A DNA stretch of 64,000 nucleotides from Paramesorhizobium salinisoli (GTDB lineage: Bacteria > Pseudomonadota > Alphaproteobacteria > Rhizobiales > Rhizobiaceae), in contig NZ_QOZG01000002.1 in NCBI RefSeq assembly GCF_003335045.1, positions 186,001 to 250,000 of the forward strand, written 5' to 3'. The position numbers and the translations under genes are program-made. The notes under the pieces are model-generated. The model did no database searches. It had not been told where the DNA came from and worked only from the letters and a program-made list of their open reading frames with translations. Below are positions 1 to 8,862 of this stretch, piece by piece. How positions within the stretch are numbered: the first letter of the stretch is position 1; the number at the start of each line of letters is the position of its first letter.

Positions 1-2
1 TC

Positions 3-287
3 TGGAAATTGCGCTGGCCGGCAGCACTCCCCTACCTCTTCACCTCCATGAAGATCGCCGTCGCCATCAGCCTCGTCGGCGCCATCGTCGGCGAATTGCC
101 GACCGGCGCGGTGGCGGGGTTGGGCGCACGGCTCCTCGCCGGCTCCTATTACGGCCAGACGGTGCAGATATGGGCCGCGCTGATCGCCGCATCGCTGATG
201 GCCGCCGTCCTCGTGGCACTGGTCGGGCTTGCCGCCCATGTGGTCAACCGGCGGATGGGCCTGCAGGCCAGCGAGGCAAGGCGATGA
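3..287 (+). CDS. ABC transporter permease, C-terminal part (NMT1/THI5-type importer)
   Basis: The gene enters from the left edge, so only its last 94 residues are visible. They contain hydrophobic segments and a motif of the kind seen in SsuC/TauC-type inner-membrane permeases (KLRWPAALPYLFTSMKIAVA, then GAIVGE), which contacts the ATPase. Its stop codon overlaps the next start as ATGA (284-287), so the two permeases are translationally coupled. With the following permease and binding protein it forms one importer; the ATPase presumably lies upstream, outside the window. Rhizobial importers of this layout often sit beside pyrimidine/hydantoin degradation genes, but the substrate cannot be read here. 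Confidence 0.85.
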   Translation, partial: WKLRWPAALPYLFTSMKIAVAISLVGAIVGELPTGAVAGLGARLLAGSYYGQTVQIWAALIAASLMAAVLVALVGLAAHVVNRRMGLQASEARR

Positions 288-1141
288 TCAAGCCACTGCT
301 TCTCGTCATCGCCGTCTGGCTCGTCGCATGGTTTTCCGTGAAAAGCCTTGCCGGCTTGCGGCTTGCCTCACCGCGTGGACAACGGCTTGTCGATATCGCC
401 ATTCCCATTCTCTTCGGCGTCTGGCTGCTGGTGCTGTGGGAACTGGTCGTACGCGCCTTTGGCATCCCGTCCGTGCTGCTGCCGGCCCCTTCGATGATAT
501 GGGCCCGCATTATCTCCTCCGTTCCGACGCTCTGGGCCGATTTCCGCCAGACATACCTGAAGGCCGTCGTCGCCGGCTATGTGCTTGGCTGCGGCTCAGG
601 CTTCATCACTGCCATCATCGTTGACCGGGTGCCGTTCCTGCGCAAAGGATTGCTGCCGATCGGCAATCTGGTTGCGGCGCTTCCCGTCGTCGGCATCGCG
701 CCGATCATGGTGATGTGGTTCGGCTTCGACTGGCCGTCCAAGGCGGCGGTCGTCATCATCATGACCTTTTTCCCGATGCTGGTGAACACGGTGGCGGGGC
801 TCGCGGCCTCGGGGCACATGGAGAGCGACCTGATGCGTACCTATGGCTCCAGCTATTGGCAGACGCTCTTGAAGCTCAGGCTCCCCGCTGCGATGCCGTT
901 CATCTTCAACGCGTTGAAGATCAATTCGACGCTGGCGCTGATCGGCGCAATCGTGGCGGAGTTCTTCGGCACACCGATCGTCGGCATGGGCTTCCGCATC
1001 TCGGCGGAGATCGGACGGATGAATGTCGACATGGTCTGGGCCGAAATCTTCGTCGCCGCCCTTGCCGGCTCGCTTTCTTACGGGCTGATCGCGCTTGTCG
1101 AACGCGCCGTCACATTCTGGCATCCATCGTACAGAAATTAG
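284..1141 (+). CDS. ABC transporter permease (SsuC/ThiX-like, BPD_transp_1 family)
   Basis: 285 residues with about six membrane segments. The family motif for the ATPase contact is visible as LKLRLPAAMPFIFNALKINS followed by GAIVAEFFG. The chosen start is the ATG at 284, which overlaps the preceding stop and has a GAGG-containing ribosome site just upstream; a longer in-frame start at 170 would run far into the previous gene. Two different permeases in a row suggest a heterodimeric membrane channel. The binding protein follows after 51 bases. Function: inner-membrane half-channel of a small-molecule importer, substrate unknown. Confidence 0.9.
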   Translation: MIKPLLLVIAVWLVAWFSVKSLAGLRLASPRGQRLVDIAIPILFGVWLLVLWELVVRAFGIPSVLLPAPSMIWARIISSVPTLWADFRQTYLKAVVAGYVLGCGSGFITAIIVDRVPFLRKGLLPIGNLVAALPVVGIAPIMVMWFGFDWPSKAAVVIIMTFFPMLVNTVAGLAASGHMESDLMRTYGSSYWQTLLKLRLPAAMPFIFNALKINSTLALIGAIVAEFFGTPIVGMGFRISAEIGRMNVDMVWAEIFVAALAGSLSYGLIALVERAVTFWHPSYRN

Positions 1142-1192
1142 ATACGGACTCCACCCGCATAAGGCGGAGCCGCCAACCAGAGGAGAACCGCA

Positions 1193-2182
1193 ATGAAAAG
1201 AACGATCGCATTATCGCTCGGGGTCGCCATGTCGCTCATGGCCGGTAGCACAGCGCTCGCAGCCGACAAGCTGACGCTGCAGCTCAAATGGGTGACGCAG
1301 GGCCAGTTCGCCGGCTATTACGTCGCCAAGGACAAGGGGTTCTACGAGGCGGAAGGGCTCGATGTCGAGATCAAGCCCGGCGGCCCGGATGTCGCCCCGC
1401 CGCAGGTCATCGCCGGCGGCGGGGCCGACGTAATCGTCGACTGGATGCCATCAGCGCTTGCCACGCGCGAAAAGGGCGTGCCGCTCGTCAACATCGCCCA
1501 GCCATTCAAGCGTTCCGGCATGATGCTGACCTGCCGCAAGGAAACCGGCATCACCAAGCCCGAGGACTTCAAGGGCAAGACGCTCGGCGTCTGGTTCGGC
1601 GGCAATGAATATCCGTTCCTCTCCTGGATGAACCATCTCGGCATCAAGACCGATGGCGGGCCGGAGGGTGTAACCGTCCTCAAGCAGGGTTTCAACGTCG
1701 ATCCGCTGATCCAGAAGCAGGCCGACTGCATCTCCACCATGACCTACAACGAATATTGGCAGGTGATCGACGCCGGCATCCCGGAAGACCAGCTCGTCGT
1801 CTTCAAATATGAGGACCAGGGCGTGGCAACGCTGGAGGACGGTCTTTATGTCCTCGAAAAGAGCCTCGACGATCCGGCCATGGTCGACAAGCTCGCCCGC
1901 TTCGTCAAAGCCTCGATTCAGGGCTGGGACTATACCCGCAAAAATCCGGATGAGGCGGCGGAGATCGTCCTGGAAAACGATGCTTCCGGCGCGCAGACTG
2001 AAAAGCACCAGAAGCGGATGGTGAGCGAAATCAACAAGTTGACCGAAGGCTCCAACGGCAGACTGGACACCGGCGCGGCGGATCGCACGGTAGAAACACT
2101 GATGAGCGGCGGCTCCGATCCCGTCATCACCAAGAAGCCTGAGGGCGCCTGGACCACCAAGGTAATGGAAGCGATCAAGTAG
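1193..2182 (+). CDS. ABC transporter substrate-binding protein, NMT1/THI5-like
   Basis: 329 residues with a Sec signal peptide (about residues 1-24, ending ALAA) and an NMT1/THI5-like periplasmic binding fold. The start of the fold (LTLQLKWVTQGQFAGYYVAK, then GFYEAEGLDVEI) is the classic signature of this family, which includes binding proteins for thiamine pyrimidines, riboflavin and related heterocycles. Start ATG 1193 has a strong site (AGAGGAGAA) upstream. It completes the importer begun by the two permeases. A second member of the same family, ThiY, occurs at 59764 in the thiamine operon, so this system probably has a different ligand. Pyrimidine or riboflavin-type substrates are plausible; I cannot decide between them. 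Confidence 0.88.
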   Translation: MKRTIALSLGVAMSLMAGSTALAADKLTLQLKWVTQGQFAGYYVAKDKGFYEAEGLDVEIKPGGPDVAPPQVIAGGGADVIVDWMPSALATREKGVPLVNIAQPFKRSGMMLTCRKETGITKPEDFKGKTLGVWFGGNEYPFLSWMNHLGIKTDGGPEGVTVLKQGFNVDPLIQKQADCISTMTYNEYWQVIDAGIPEDQLVVFKYEDQGVATLEDGLYVLEKSLDDPAMVDKLARFVKASIQGWDYTRKNPDEAAEIVLENDASGAQTEKHQKRMVSEINKLTEGSNGRLDTGAADRTVETLMSGGSDPVITKKPEGAWTTKVMEAIK

Positions 2183-2216
2183 GCTTCGCAGCCCGCCAGC
2201 TAACACCGGCGAGACA

Positions 2217-2252
2217 GCGAGCCCCTCCGGCCTGCCGGCCAGAGGGGCTCGC
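2217..2252. terminator. Bidirectional hairpin terminator
   Basis: A perfect 11-base inverted repeat (GCGAGCCCCTC at 2217-2227, GAGGGGCTCGC at 2242-2252) encloses a 14-base GC-rich loop. It lies between the convergent binding-protein gene and the RND pump gene. There is no clear T run, so it is called from stem strength and position. Confidence 0.75.
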
Positions 2253-2271
2253 GATTCAATCAACGCGCTAC

Positions 2272-5200
2272 CTATTCCGCCGGCGCAGGCCTTCCCGCAG
2301 CCTGCTCCAACTCGCGCTGCAGGCGGGCGTGTTCCTCGGCCTTCGGTTTGGTGAAACGGCCAAGCAGGAGATAGGCAACGGGCGTTACGTAGAGCGTTGC
2401 GATGGTGGCGAGGCCGAGGCCGCCGACAATGACCCAGCCAAGCGCGACGCGCGCCTCAGCGCCGGCGCCGCTCGCCAGCACCAGCGGCACGCCGCCGAGC
2501 ACGGCGCAGATCATGGTCATCGTCACCGGACGCAGGCGGATATTCGCCGCCTCCTCGACCGCCTCGCGCACGCTCAACCCCTTGTCACGCAGCTGGTCGG
2601 CGAATTCGACGATGAGAATGCCGTTCTTGGCCATGATGCCGACGAGGAGGACCAGGCCGATCTGGCTGTAGACGTTGAGGCTCGTTCCGGTCATCAGCAT
2701 GGCGAAGACGGCGCAGCCCAGACCAAGCGGCACGGTGGCCATGACGATGAGCGCACTGACGAAGCTTTCGAACTGTGCCGCCAGGACCAGCAGGATGATG
2801 ATGATGGCGAAGCCGAAAGTGATCGCCAGCCCTCTGGAGGTTTCGTCCAGCGTTTGTGCTTCAGCCAGCGGAATGATGCGCGCGCCCGCAGGCAGGAAAG
2901 GCGCTGCGATTCCCTGCGCCACCTCATAGGCATTGCCGAGCGCGAAGTCTGGCCTGAGACCTGAAGTGATCGCGACGGAGCGCAGCCGCTGTTCGCGGTT
3001 GAGCTGCGGCGGCACGGCCTTTTCGACTACCGTGGCGATGGACGACATCGGCACATAGCGACCGTCGCCCGTCTTCATGAAAATGTTTTCAAGATCGGTC
3101 GGGTCATTGATCGGGTTGGTGGTAGAGACCAGTTTGACGTCGAAACTGCGGTCGCCGATATAGACCGAGCCGATCTTGCGCCCGTCGAGGACGGACTGGA
3201 TGGCGTTGGCCAAGCCGGTGATATCGATGCCGAGATCGGAAGCGCGTTCGCGGTTGATATCGACTGCGAGCTGCGGCTGCGTCGGCTCGACCGACAAGCG
3301 CGGCTGCTGGAAACGGGGATCCTTTTCCATCGCCGCCACGACATTCTGGGCGGCTGTCTGCAGCTTCTCGTAATCGTTGCCGACGATCGCGAATTGCAGC
3401 CCGTTGCCCGCGCCGCGAATGCCGAGGCTGTTTGGCTGAGCGGTAAAAATCCGCACGCCGGTGACGACTTTCAGCCTTTGGGTCACATCGGCCATGATCT
3501 GCTGCTGATTGCGCGTGCGTTCACCCCAGGGAGCGAGCGTCAGCACGATGATGCCGTTATTCGATGATCCGCCAGTGCCGGCAATGGCATAGGTATTCTG
3601 GATCTCACCGGAATCCCTCAGCGGCTGCAACAACGCCTCGATCTCGTCGATCTGGCTCATCAGGAATTCGATGCTGATGCCCTGCGGCCCGTTAAGGCGC
3701 AGAAGCGCGACGGCGCGATCCTCGGTCGGCGTCAGCTCCTGGCGGATAAGCCCATACGCGCCATAGGATATTGCCGCGAAGAGGATCGCGACGATGACAA
3801 CGACGAAGGGAGCCGAAAGGCAGGCGTGAAGGCTCCGGCGATAAAAGGTAGCGAGCAATCCGCCGAACCGGCGCAAAACACCCGGCGAATGGTTGATATC
3901 CTGATGGTGCGCCGCCGCTTCCGTCAGGAAACGGGAAGCGAGCATCGGACAGAGCGTGAGCGCGACGACTGAAGACAACAGAACCGCAATCGCCAGCACA
4001 AAGCCGAATTCGCGGAACAAGCCGCCCGTCTGGCCCGGAAGGAACGAGATGGGTACAAATACTGCGGCGAGCGTCAGCGTCGTAGCGATGACGGCGAAGA
4101 ATACCTCCTGCGTTCCCAGGACAGCCGCGGCGCGCGGCCCCATGCCCTGGTTACGCCGACGCACGATGTTTTCGAGCACGACAATGGCGTCATCGACAAC
4201 GAGCCCCGTGGCCAGCACCAGTGCGAGCAGTGTCAGGATATTGACTGAAAAGCCCGTGAGATAGATGGCGGCGATCGTGCCGATCAGCGCGACCGGCATG
4301 GAAATAGCGGGAATGAGTGTCGCGCGGATATCCCACAGAAACAGGAATATGATCGCGATCACGATGAAGACCGAGGCGATCAGGGCGATCTCGACCTCAT
4401 GAATCGCGCCGTTGATAAAATTGGCGTCATCGCTGGTGACGCGGATCGTTACGCCCGGCGGCAGGTGCTCCTGCAATTGCGCGACGGCGGCACGGACGCC
4501 TTTTGAAATATCGAGCGTATTGGATTGCGCTTGGCGGATGATGCCGAGGCCGACGGCCGTGTTGCCATTGGCGCTCACGGCGGAGGTTTCGATATCCGGC
4601 CCCAGCGTCACATTGGCGACATCGCCAAGCTTCGTGCGGTTGTTGATGAAGATATTCTCGAAGGCTTGCGGCGTGGTGAGCGTCGCGGCGGCGCGCACGA
4701 CGATCGACTGATCATTGCTCCTCAGCGATCCCGCGGGTGTGTCGAGCGCCATGGTGGAAAGGGCATTGGAGACGTCGGCGATGGTGAGGCCGTAACTGGC
4801 GAGCTTTGCCTGATCGATATCGATCCGGAAGATCTTGTCGCGGTCGCCATTGATCTGCACGTCGGCAACACCCGGCACCGCAGCCAGCACGTCCTGGATC
4901 TGATCCTCGACCAGGACGGTCATATCCTGGATCGACATGGAATTCGAAGTGACGGCGAGACGCATCACCGGATCGGCATTGGCGTCGGCCTTGATGATTT
5001 GCGAGGCATCCGCTTCCGCGGGGAGATCGTTGGCGACGCGCGAGATCGCGTCGCGCATGTCGGCGGCGGCGACGTTCAAATCCACGCCGTCATTGAACTC
5101 GACGGTCACACGGCTCTGCCCGAACGACGAGGCCGATGAGATCGACTTGACGCCCGAGACGCGCGCCACGGCGTTTTCCAGCACCTGCGTTAGCTCCCGG

Positions 5201-5412
5201 TCGATTGTTTCGGCCGACGCGCCGTCGAACTGGGTGCGGATCGTCACAACTGGACGATCGACATCGGGAAGTTCGCGGATATCGACGCCGGTGAAGGCGG
5301 CAAGGCCGGCAACGACGATAAGAACGTTGAGAACAAAAGCCAAAACCGGGCGGCGGATGAAAAGCGCGGTGAAGCCGCCTTCGTTGGAAACCGAGGGGGA
5401 ATGGTCGCTCAT
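2272..5412 (-). CDS. RND efflux transporter, inner-membrane permease (AcrB/MexB-like, HAE1 type)
   Basis: 1046 residues from the internal ATG at 5412. An upstream ATG at 5466 would overlap the partner gene by 47 bases and adds an unconserved prefix. The protein has the RND plan: a first membrane helix (FIRRPVLAFVLNVLIVVAG), a large periplasmic loop, a helix block with the conserved GLVVDDAIVVLENI motif carrying the proton-relay Asp pair, a second periplasmic loop, and a final block with GIMAKNGILIVEFA. Length fits the family. It pumps drugs, detergents or metabolites out by proton antiport with the fusion protein encoded 7 bases upstream and an outer-membrane channel not in this window. Brucella has related Bep pumps, but I cannot assign which one this matches. 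Confidence 0.93.
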   Translation of the reverse strand: MSDHSPSVSNEGGFTALFIRRPVLAFVLNVLIVVAGLAAFTGVDIRELPDVDRPVVTIRTQFDGASAETIDRELTQVLENAVARVSGVKSISSASSFGQSRVTVEFNDGVDLNVAAADMRDAISRVANDLPAEADASQIIKADANADPVMRLAVTSNSMSIQDMTVLVEDQIQDVLAAVPGVADVQINGDRDKIFRIDIDQAKLASYGLTIADVSNALSTMALDTPAGSLRSNDQSIVVRAAATLTTPQAFENIFINNRTKLGDVANVTLGPDIETSAVSANGNTAVGLGIIRQAQSNTLDISKGVRAAVAQLQEHLPPGVTIRVTSDDANFINGAIHEVEIALIASVFIVIAIIFLFLWDIRATLIPAISMPVALIGTIAAIYLTGFSVNILTLLALVLATGLVVDDAIVVLENIVRRRNQGMGPRAAAVLGTQEVFFAVIATTLTLAAVFVPISFLPGQTGGLFREFGFVLAIAVLLSSVVALTLCPMLASRFLTEAAAHHQDINHSPGVLRRFGGLLATFYRRSLHACLSAPFVVVIVAILFAAISYGAYGLIRQELTPTEDRAVALLRLNGPQGISIEFLMSQIDEIEALLQPLRDSGEIQNTYAIAGTGGSSNNGIIVLTLAPWGERTRNQQQIMADVTQRLKVVTGVRIFTAQPNSLGIRGAGNGLQFAIVGNDYEKLQTAAQNVVAAMEKDPRFQQPRLSVEPTQPQLAVDINRERASDLGIDITGLANAIQSVLDGRKIGSVYIGDRSFDVKLVSTTNPINDPTDLENIFMKTGDGRYVPMSSIATVVEKAVPPQLNREQRLRSVAITSGLRPDFALGNAYEVAQGIAAPFLPAGARIIPLAEAQTLDETSRGLAITFGFAIIIILLVLAAQFESFVSALIVMATVPLGLGCAVFAMLMTGTSLNVYSQIGLVLLVGIMAKNGILIVEFADQLRDKGLSVREAVEEAANIRLRPVTMTMICAVLGGVPLVLASGAGAEARVALGWVIVGGLGLATIATLYVTPVAYLLLGRFTKPKAEEHARLQRELEQAAGRPAPAE

Positions 5413-5419
5413 CGCGGGC

Positions 5420-6613
5420 TCATCCGGCGTTGTCGATCGGGGTGGCGAAAGGCTCCGTCTGCTCACCGGCGGGGGGCGTGCTGTCCTGCGTGATCTTGAC
5501 CGGGTTGCCGGCGCGCACGCTCTGGACGCCCTGTGTGACGATCATGTCACCCGCCCGCAATTGGGCATCGACCAGAATGCTTGTGGTGTTGCGCTGGATG
5601 ATGCGCACTGGAACCTTTTCGGCCAGGCCGTCGACGATTCGCCAGACGAAAGCGCCCTCCGCGCTCCACTGCAAGGCCAGCGGGTCAACGGCGGGATAAG
5701 TATCGCCCGGGAAGTGGATCGTCACCTCAAACGACATGCCTGCGCGCAGCATATCCTTCGCGTTGGCTATGCCGGCGCGCACGCGCAGTGTCCGGCTCGC
5801 CTCGTCGACCATGTTATCGACGGCGCTGATCTTGCCTTCGAATATTTGTCCCGGCATGGCAAGCGCGGTCGCGGTGAGCGGCAGGCCTATCTTGATCTGC
5901 GGGGCGTAACGTTCGGGCACCCAGATATCAATCAGGATCTGCGAGCGATCATCGATGGTGGCGATCGATGTCTGCGGGCTGACGAAATTGCCGGCATTGA
6001 CCGGCAGAATGCCGATGACACCGGAGATCGGCGCGGTGACAGTCCGGCGGCTGAGCGCGAGGCTTGCCTCCTCCGAAGCAAGCTTGGCATTGGCGACGGA
6101 AAGCTCCGCATCGACCACCTGCACCTGCGTCACTGTATTGGTTGCCCGCAGCGTCGTGACGCGGCGCAACGTATTCTGGGCATCCTGCAGGGCGATCTGC
6201 GCCTTGTCGGCGGCGATCTGCTCGTTTTCGGCATCAAGCTGGGCAATCGGCTCCCCCTCCTTCACCCGCGCGCCGGCCTTGACCAGAAGCTTGGTCATCA
6301 TCCCGCCAGTATAGGGCGTCACGGAAACTGTCTCCAGCGCGCGGCCTGTGCCGATGGCGGTCAGCCGGTTGTTGATCGTTTCGTTCTCGGCGGGGCGGGC
6401 GACGACGAGTGTGGCGGCCTGCGAGCCTCCACTGGATCCGCCGCCATTTTGCCGGCTCGCCGCGCTCTGCGGCGCAGGCTTCACCTCAGCGGGTAGCCAG
6501 TCGATGCCGGCGCGCGTGAGCACTTCATTTGCGCCGGGATAAAAATAGGCCCAGCCGGCAAACGCAGCCAGCAGGAGAAACATCGTCAGGACAATCTGCT
6601 TCCAGACTTTCAT
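5420..6613 (-). CDS. RND efflux periplasmic adaptor (membrane fusion protein, HlyD/AcrA family)
   Basis: 397 residues. An N-terminal membrane anchor (about residues 6-26) is followed by a Gly/Ser-rich linker, a lipoyl half-motif (VSVTPYTGGMMTKLLVKAGA), a coiled-coil hairpin rich in Ala/Gln (DAENEQIAADKAQIALQDAQ), the second lipoyl half (TVTAPISGVIGIL) and a beta-barrel. It bridges the inner-membrane pump and an outer-membrane channel. It is the first gene of a two-gene operon; the pump gene starts 7 bases after its stop. No regulator gene adjoins the operon. Two identical ACATATGTGG boxes upstream are candidate operators. Confidence 0.92.
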   Translation of the reverse strand: MKVWKQIVLTMFLLLAAFAGWAYFYPGANEVLTRAGIDWLPAEVKPAPQSAASRQNGGGSSGGSQAATLVVARPAENETINNRLTAIGTGRALETVSVTPYTGGMMTKLLVKAGARVKEGEPIAQLDAENEQIAADKAQIALQDAQNTLRRVTTLRATNTVTQVQVVDAELSVANAKLASEEASLALSRRTVTAPISGVIGILPVNAGNFVSPQTSIATIDDRSQILIDIWVPERYAPQIKIGLPLTATALAMPGQIFEGKISAVDNMVDEASRTLRVRAGIANAKDMLRAGMSFEVTIHFPGDTYPAVDPLALQWSAEGAFVWRIVDGLAEKVPVRIIQRNTTSILVDAQLRAGDMIVTQGVQSVRAGNPVKITQDSTPPAGEQTEPFATPIDNAG

Positions 6614-6633
6614 CCGGCACTCCGGTTATGGGA

Positions 6634-6713
6634 ACATATGTGGGAACGCAACGCGTCACCACATGTCTTGGCGCCACCGATCATACTCCCAAACATCGCA
6701 AGGACATATGTGG
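6634..6713. promoter_or_regulatory. Repeated ACATATGTGG boxes upstream of the RND operon
   Basis: The intergenic space 6614-6983 separates divergent genes. It carries two exact copies of ACATATGTGG (6634-6643 and 6704-6713), 70 bases apart, plus an inverted related half CCACATGT at 6659-6666. The core ACATATGT is self-complementary. Copies start 21 bases before the adaptor start codon, where a repressor would block transcription or initiation. The binding protein is unknown. Confidence 0.45.
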
Positions 6714-6904
6714 CAACTGGCGGGGGAATTAACAGAATCTGATCGACATCCATCAAAGGTGCGGCCTTTCCGATCGGTCGTAACCTCAGGTGAGAGATTC
6801 AAATCACTTTGCTGTGATGGGCACTTTGACGATTGCAGTCAGGCGCGTCCAATTAAATTTATGTAATCAAATAACCCAAGCGTGAAGAAGCCTCTTGATA
6901 TTGC

Positions 6905-6917
6905 TCATATAGTATGA
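6905..6917. promoter_or_regulatory. Candidate GntR operator upstream of the GguC-like gene
   Basis: Perfect inverted repeat TCATA-N3-TATGA, about 70 bases before the TTG start at 6984. The ten bases TCATATAGTA recur exactly at 13663-13672 upstream of the sugar-binding-protein gene. FCD-type GntR proteins commonly bind short AT-rich palindromes, and one is encoded at 8086-8862, so this is a plausible shared operator. Inferred from sequence only. Confidence 0.45.
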
Positions 6918-6983
6918 CTTTTAAACGCGCAATGCTAATGGACATCCTTCGAAGGGATGAACCCGTGGAATTGGGAGGGTATT

Positions 6984-7976
6984 TTGAATCTGGTTCAACT
7001 GATCAACGAAAAAGGTAAACGGCAGGTCGCGGCGCGGACAAAGGACGGCTTCTTCATCGTTCGACGTACGCGCTCGGTGCTCGAGCTTGCCCATGCGGCC
7101 GTCGAAGGCGAAACCACGATTGCCGCCGCCGCCGAAGCGCGCGGGCTAGGCAAAGCCGTCGACGTGGATGCAGCCTATGACGAAGGGCGCCTCCTATCGC
7201 CGATCGACGCACCCGATGCAGCGCATATCCATCTCACCGGAACCGGCCTGACGCATCTCGGCTCCGCCGCGACGCGCGATGCAATGCACAAGAAGGCTTC
7301 GGCGCAGAAGGACGAGAATCTCACCGATTCCATGAAGATGTTCCAGATGGGGCTCGAAGCGGGCAAGCCTGAAAAGGGCAAGGTCGGCGTGCAGCCCGAA
7401 TGGTTCTACAAGGGCAATGGCACGATGCTGGTCGCTCCGGGCGCGGCACTCCTGTCGCCTTCTTTCGCCGACGATGGCGGCGAGGAACCCGAGATCGCCG
7501 GCATCTATCTCATCGGCCCGGACGGCACGCCCTTCCGCCTCGGTTTCGCGCTTGCCAATGAATTTTCCGACCACATCATGGAGCGGGTCAACTATCTCTA
7601 CCTCGCCCATTCCAAGCTGCGCCCATGCTCCATCGGGCCCGAGCTGCGGACAGGCAAACTGCCGGACCATATCAACGGCACCTCGCGCATCTTGCGCAAG
7701 GGCAAGACGCTGTGGGAAAAGCCATTCCTGTCAGGCGAGGACAACATGTCCCACACAATCGCCAATCTGGAATACCATCATTTCAAATATGAGGTTTTCC
7801 GCCAACCGGGCGACATCCACATCCACATGTTCGGAACCGCGACCCTTTCCTTCGCCGACAGCATCCGCACCGAGCCGGGCGACGTGTTCGAGATCGAAGC
7901 CGGGGATTTCGGCCTGCCGCTGCGCAATCCGCTGCGCAATTCCAAGGCGGAGAAAGTGAAGATCAAGGCGCTCTGA
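6984..7976 (+). CDS. gguC: GguC/AraD1-family protein (fumarylacetoacetase-like fold)
   Basis: 330 residues from a TTG start at 6984, preceded at 5 bases by a strong site (GGGAGG). An ATG at 6957 would add nine residues, has its purine run touching the start codon, and breaks the usual family start (LVQLINEKGKRQV). The FAH-like C-terminal half contains HIHMFGTATLSF and a conserved GDVFEIE. In rhizobia GguC follows chvE-gguAB, and the AraD1 family is implicated in dehydration of keto-deoxy sugar acids; the exact reaction is not established by sequence. It lies convergent to the GntR gene and near the YtfQ-type importer, suggesting processing of the imported sugar or its acid. Confidence 0.82.
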   Translation: MNLVQLINEKGKRQVAARTKDGFFIVRRTRSVLELAHAAVEGETTIAAAAEARGLGKAVDVDAAYDEGRLLSPIDAPDAAHIHLTGTGLTHLGSAATRDAMHKKASAQKDENLTDSMKMFQMGLEAGKPEKGKVGVQPEWFYKGNGTMLVAPGAALLSPSFADDGGEEPEIAGIYLIGPDGTPFRLGFALANEFSDHIMERVNYLYLAHSKLRPCSIGPELRTGKLPDHINGTSRILRKGKTLWEKPFLSGEDNMSHTIANLEYHHFKYEVFRQPGDIHIHMFGTATLSFADSIRTEPGDVFEIEAGDFGLPLRNPLRNSKAEKVKIKAL

Positions 7977-8009
7977 GCTGAAAGGCATCCAGAGATGCCG
8001 TTGAAAACG

Positions 8010-8038
8010 TGAATCCCTGTGACAAGCATGGGGATTCA
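8010..8038. terminator. Hairpin terminator between convergent genes
   Basis: Inverted repeat TGAATCCC (8010-8017) and GGGATTCA (8031-8038) with a 13-base loop lies 33 bases after the GguC-like stop. A smaller stem (GGCATC/GATGCC, 7984-7999) precedes it. No T run on the plus strand. Confidence 0.55.
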
Positions 8039-8085
8039 TGCCTCACCATTCAGGCCGTGCGGAGTGTATCTGCCGATAAGCTGGC

Positions 8086-8862
8086 CTAAGCGCTTTCGCT
8101 TTCCAGATCGTCCCTTTCGCGGGCGGCCTGTGCGCTCCGCTCCGCGCCTTCGAAAATGACGAGCCGCATGGCGGCGCGGGCTGCTTCCGGATCCTGCGCC
8201 GCAATGGCATCGGCGATGGCGCGATGCTTCATGGCGGATGTGGCATGGAGCTGCGAATCCGGAATGGGCGAGGAAAGCGTGAATGCGGTGACGAGCGCCA
8301 CCTCGATGAGGGCGCTCAAGGAGCGCATGAACGGATTGCCCGATGCTTCGGCAACCGTCAGATGGAATTGCAGATCGCTATAGACGAAGTCCTGCGCGGT
8401 ATCGTTGCGATTGCCCATCCGATCCGCCCAGCGATAGAGCTCGGCAAGCTGACTTTGCGTGCGCCTTTGGGCGGCGAGCGCAGCTGCTTCCGGCTCGAGC
8501 GCCAGCCGCATTTCGGCAAGGCTCTCCATGAACTTCAGGTCAACGCCCGCCTCGAAATGCCAGATCAGGATATCGGAATCGAACAGGTTCCATTGCGAGC
8601 GCTCGCGCACCCGCGTCCCGATCTTGGCTTTGGGCTGGATCAACCCCTTGGCCGCAAGCGTCTTCAGGGCCTCGCGCAGGACTGTGCGCGAAACGCCGAA
8701 GCGTTCAAGAAGTTCGGCGTCGCCGGGCAGGATGCTGTTCTCGGCATAAAATCCCTTGACGATACCAAGCCCCAGATCATGCATGACATGCGCATGATGG
8801 GTGCGCGATTGCGCCGACGAGCTGAAATCATATTGGCCAAGCTGCATCTTGTTGGTTGTCAC
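8086..8862 (-). CDS. GntR-family transcriptional regulator, FadR/FCD subfamily
   Basis: 258 residues from a GTG at 8862. The GTG shares four bases (GTGA) with the stop of the upstream permease and has AAGGAG about 7 bases before it. The long open frame extending to 9459 merely overlaps the permease. An N-terminal winged helix (LLERFGVSRTVLREALKTLA) is followed by an all-helical FCD ligand domain (about residues 95-240). Its place as last gene of the importer operon suggests it senses the imported sugar or a derivative and controls this locus. Candidate operators are at 6905 and 13659. Confidence 0.9.
   Translation of the reverse strand: MTTNKMQLGQYDFSSSAQSRTHHAHVMHDLGLGIVKGFYAENSILPGDAELLERFGVSRTVLREALKTLAAKGLIQPKAKIGTRVRERSQWNLFDSDILIWHFEAGVDLKFMESLAEMRLALEPEAAALAAQRRTQSQLAELYRWADRMGNRNDTAQDFVYSDLQFHLTVAEASGNPFMRSLSALIEVALVTAFTLSSPIPDSQLHATSAMKHRAIADAIAAQDPEAARAAMRLVIFEGAERSAQAARERDDLESESA

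Noticed and set aside
1193-2182. Calling the first NMT1-type binding protein ThiY
   Set aside because: A better ThiY is in the riboswitch-controlled operon at 59764, and nothing near 1193 concerns thiamine.
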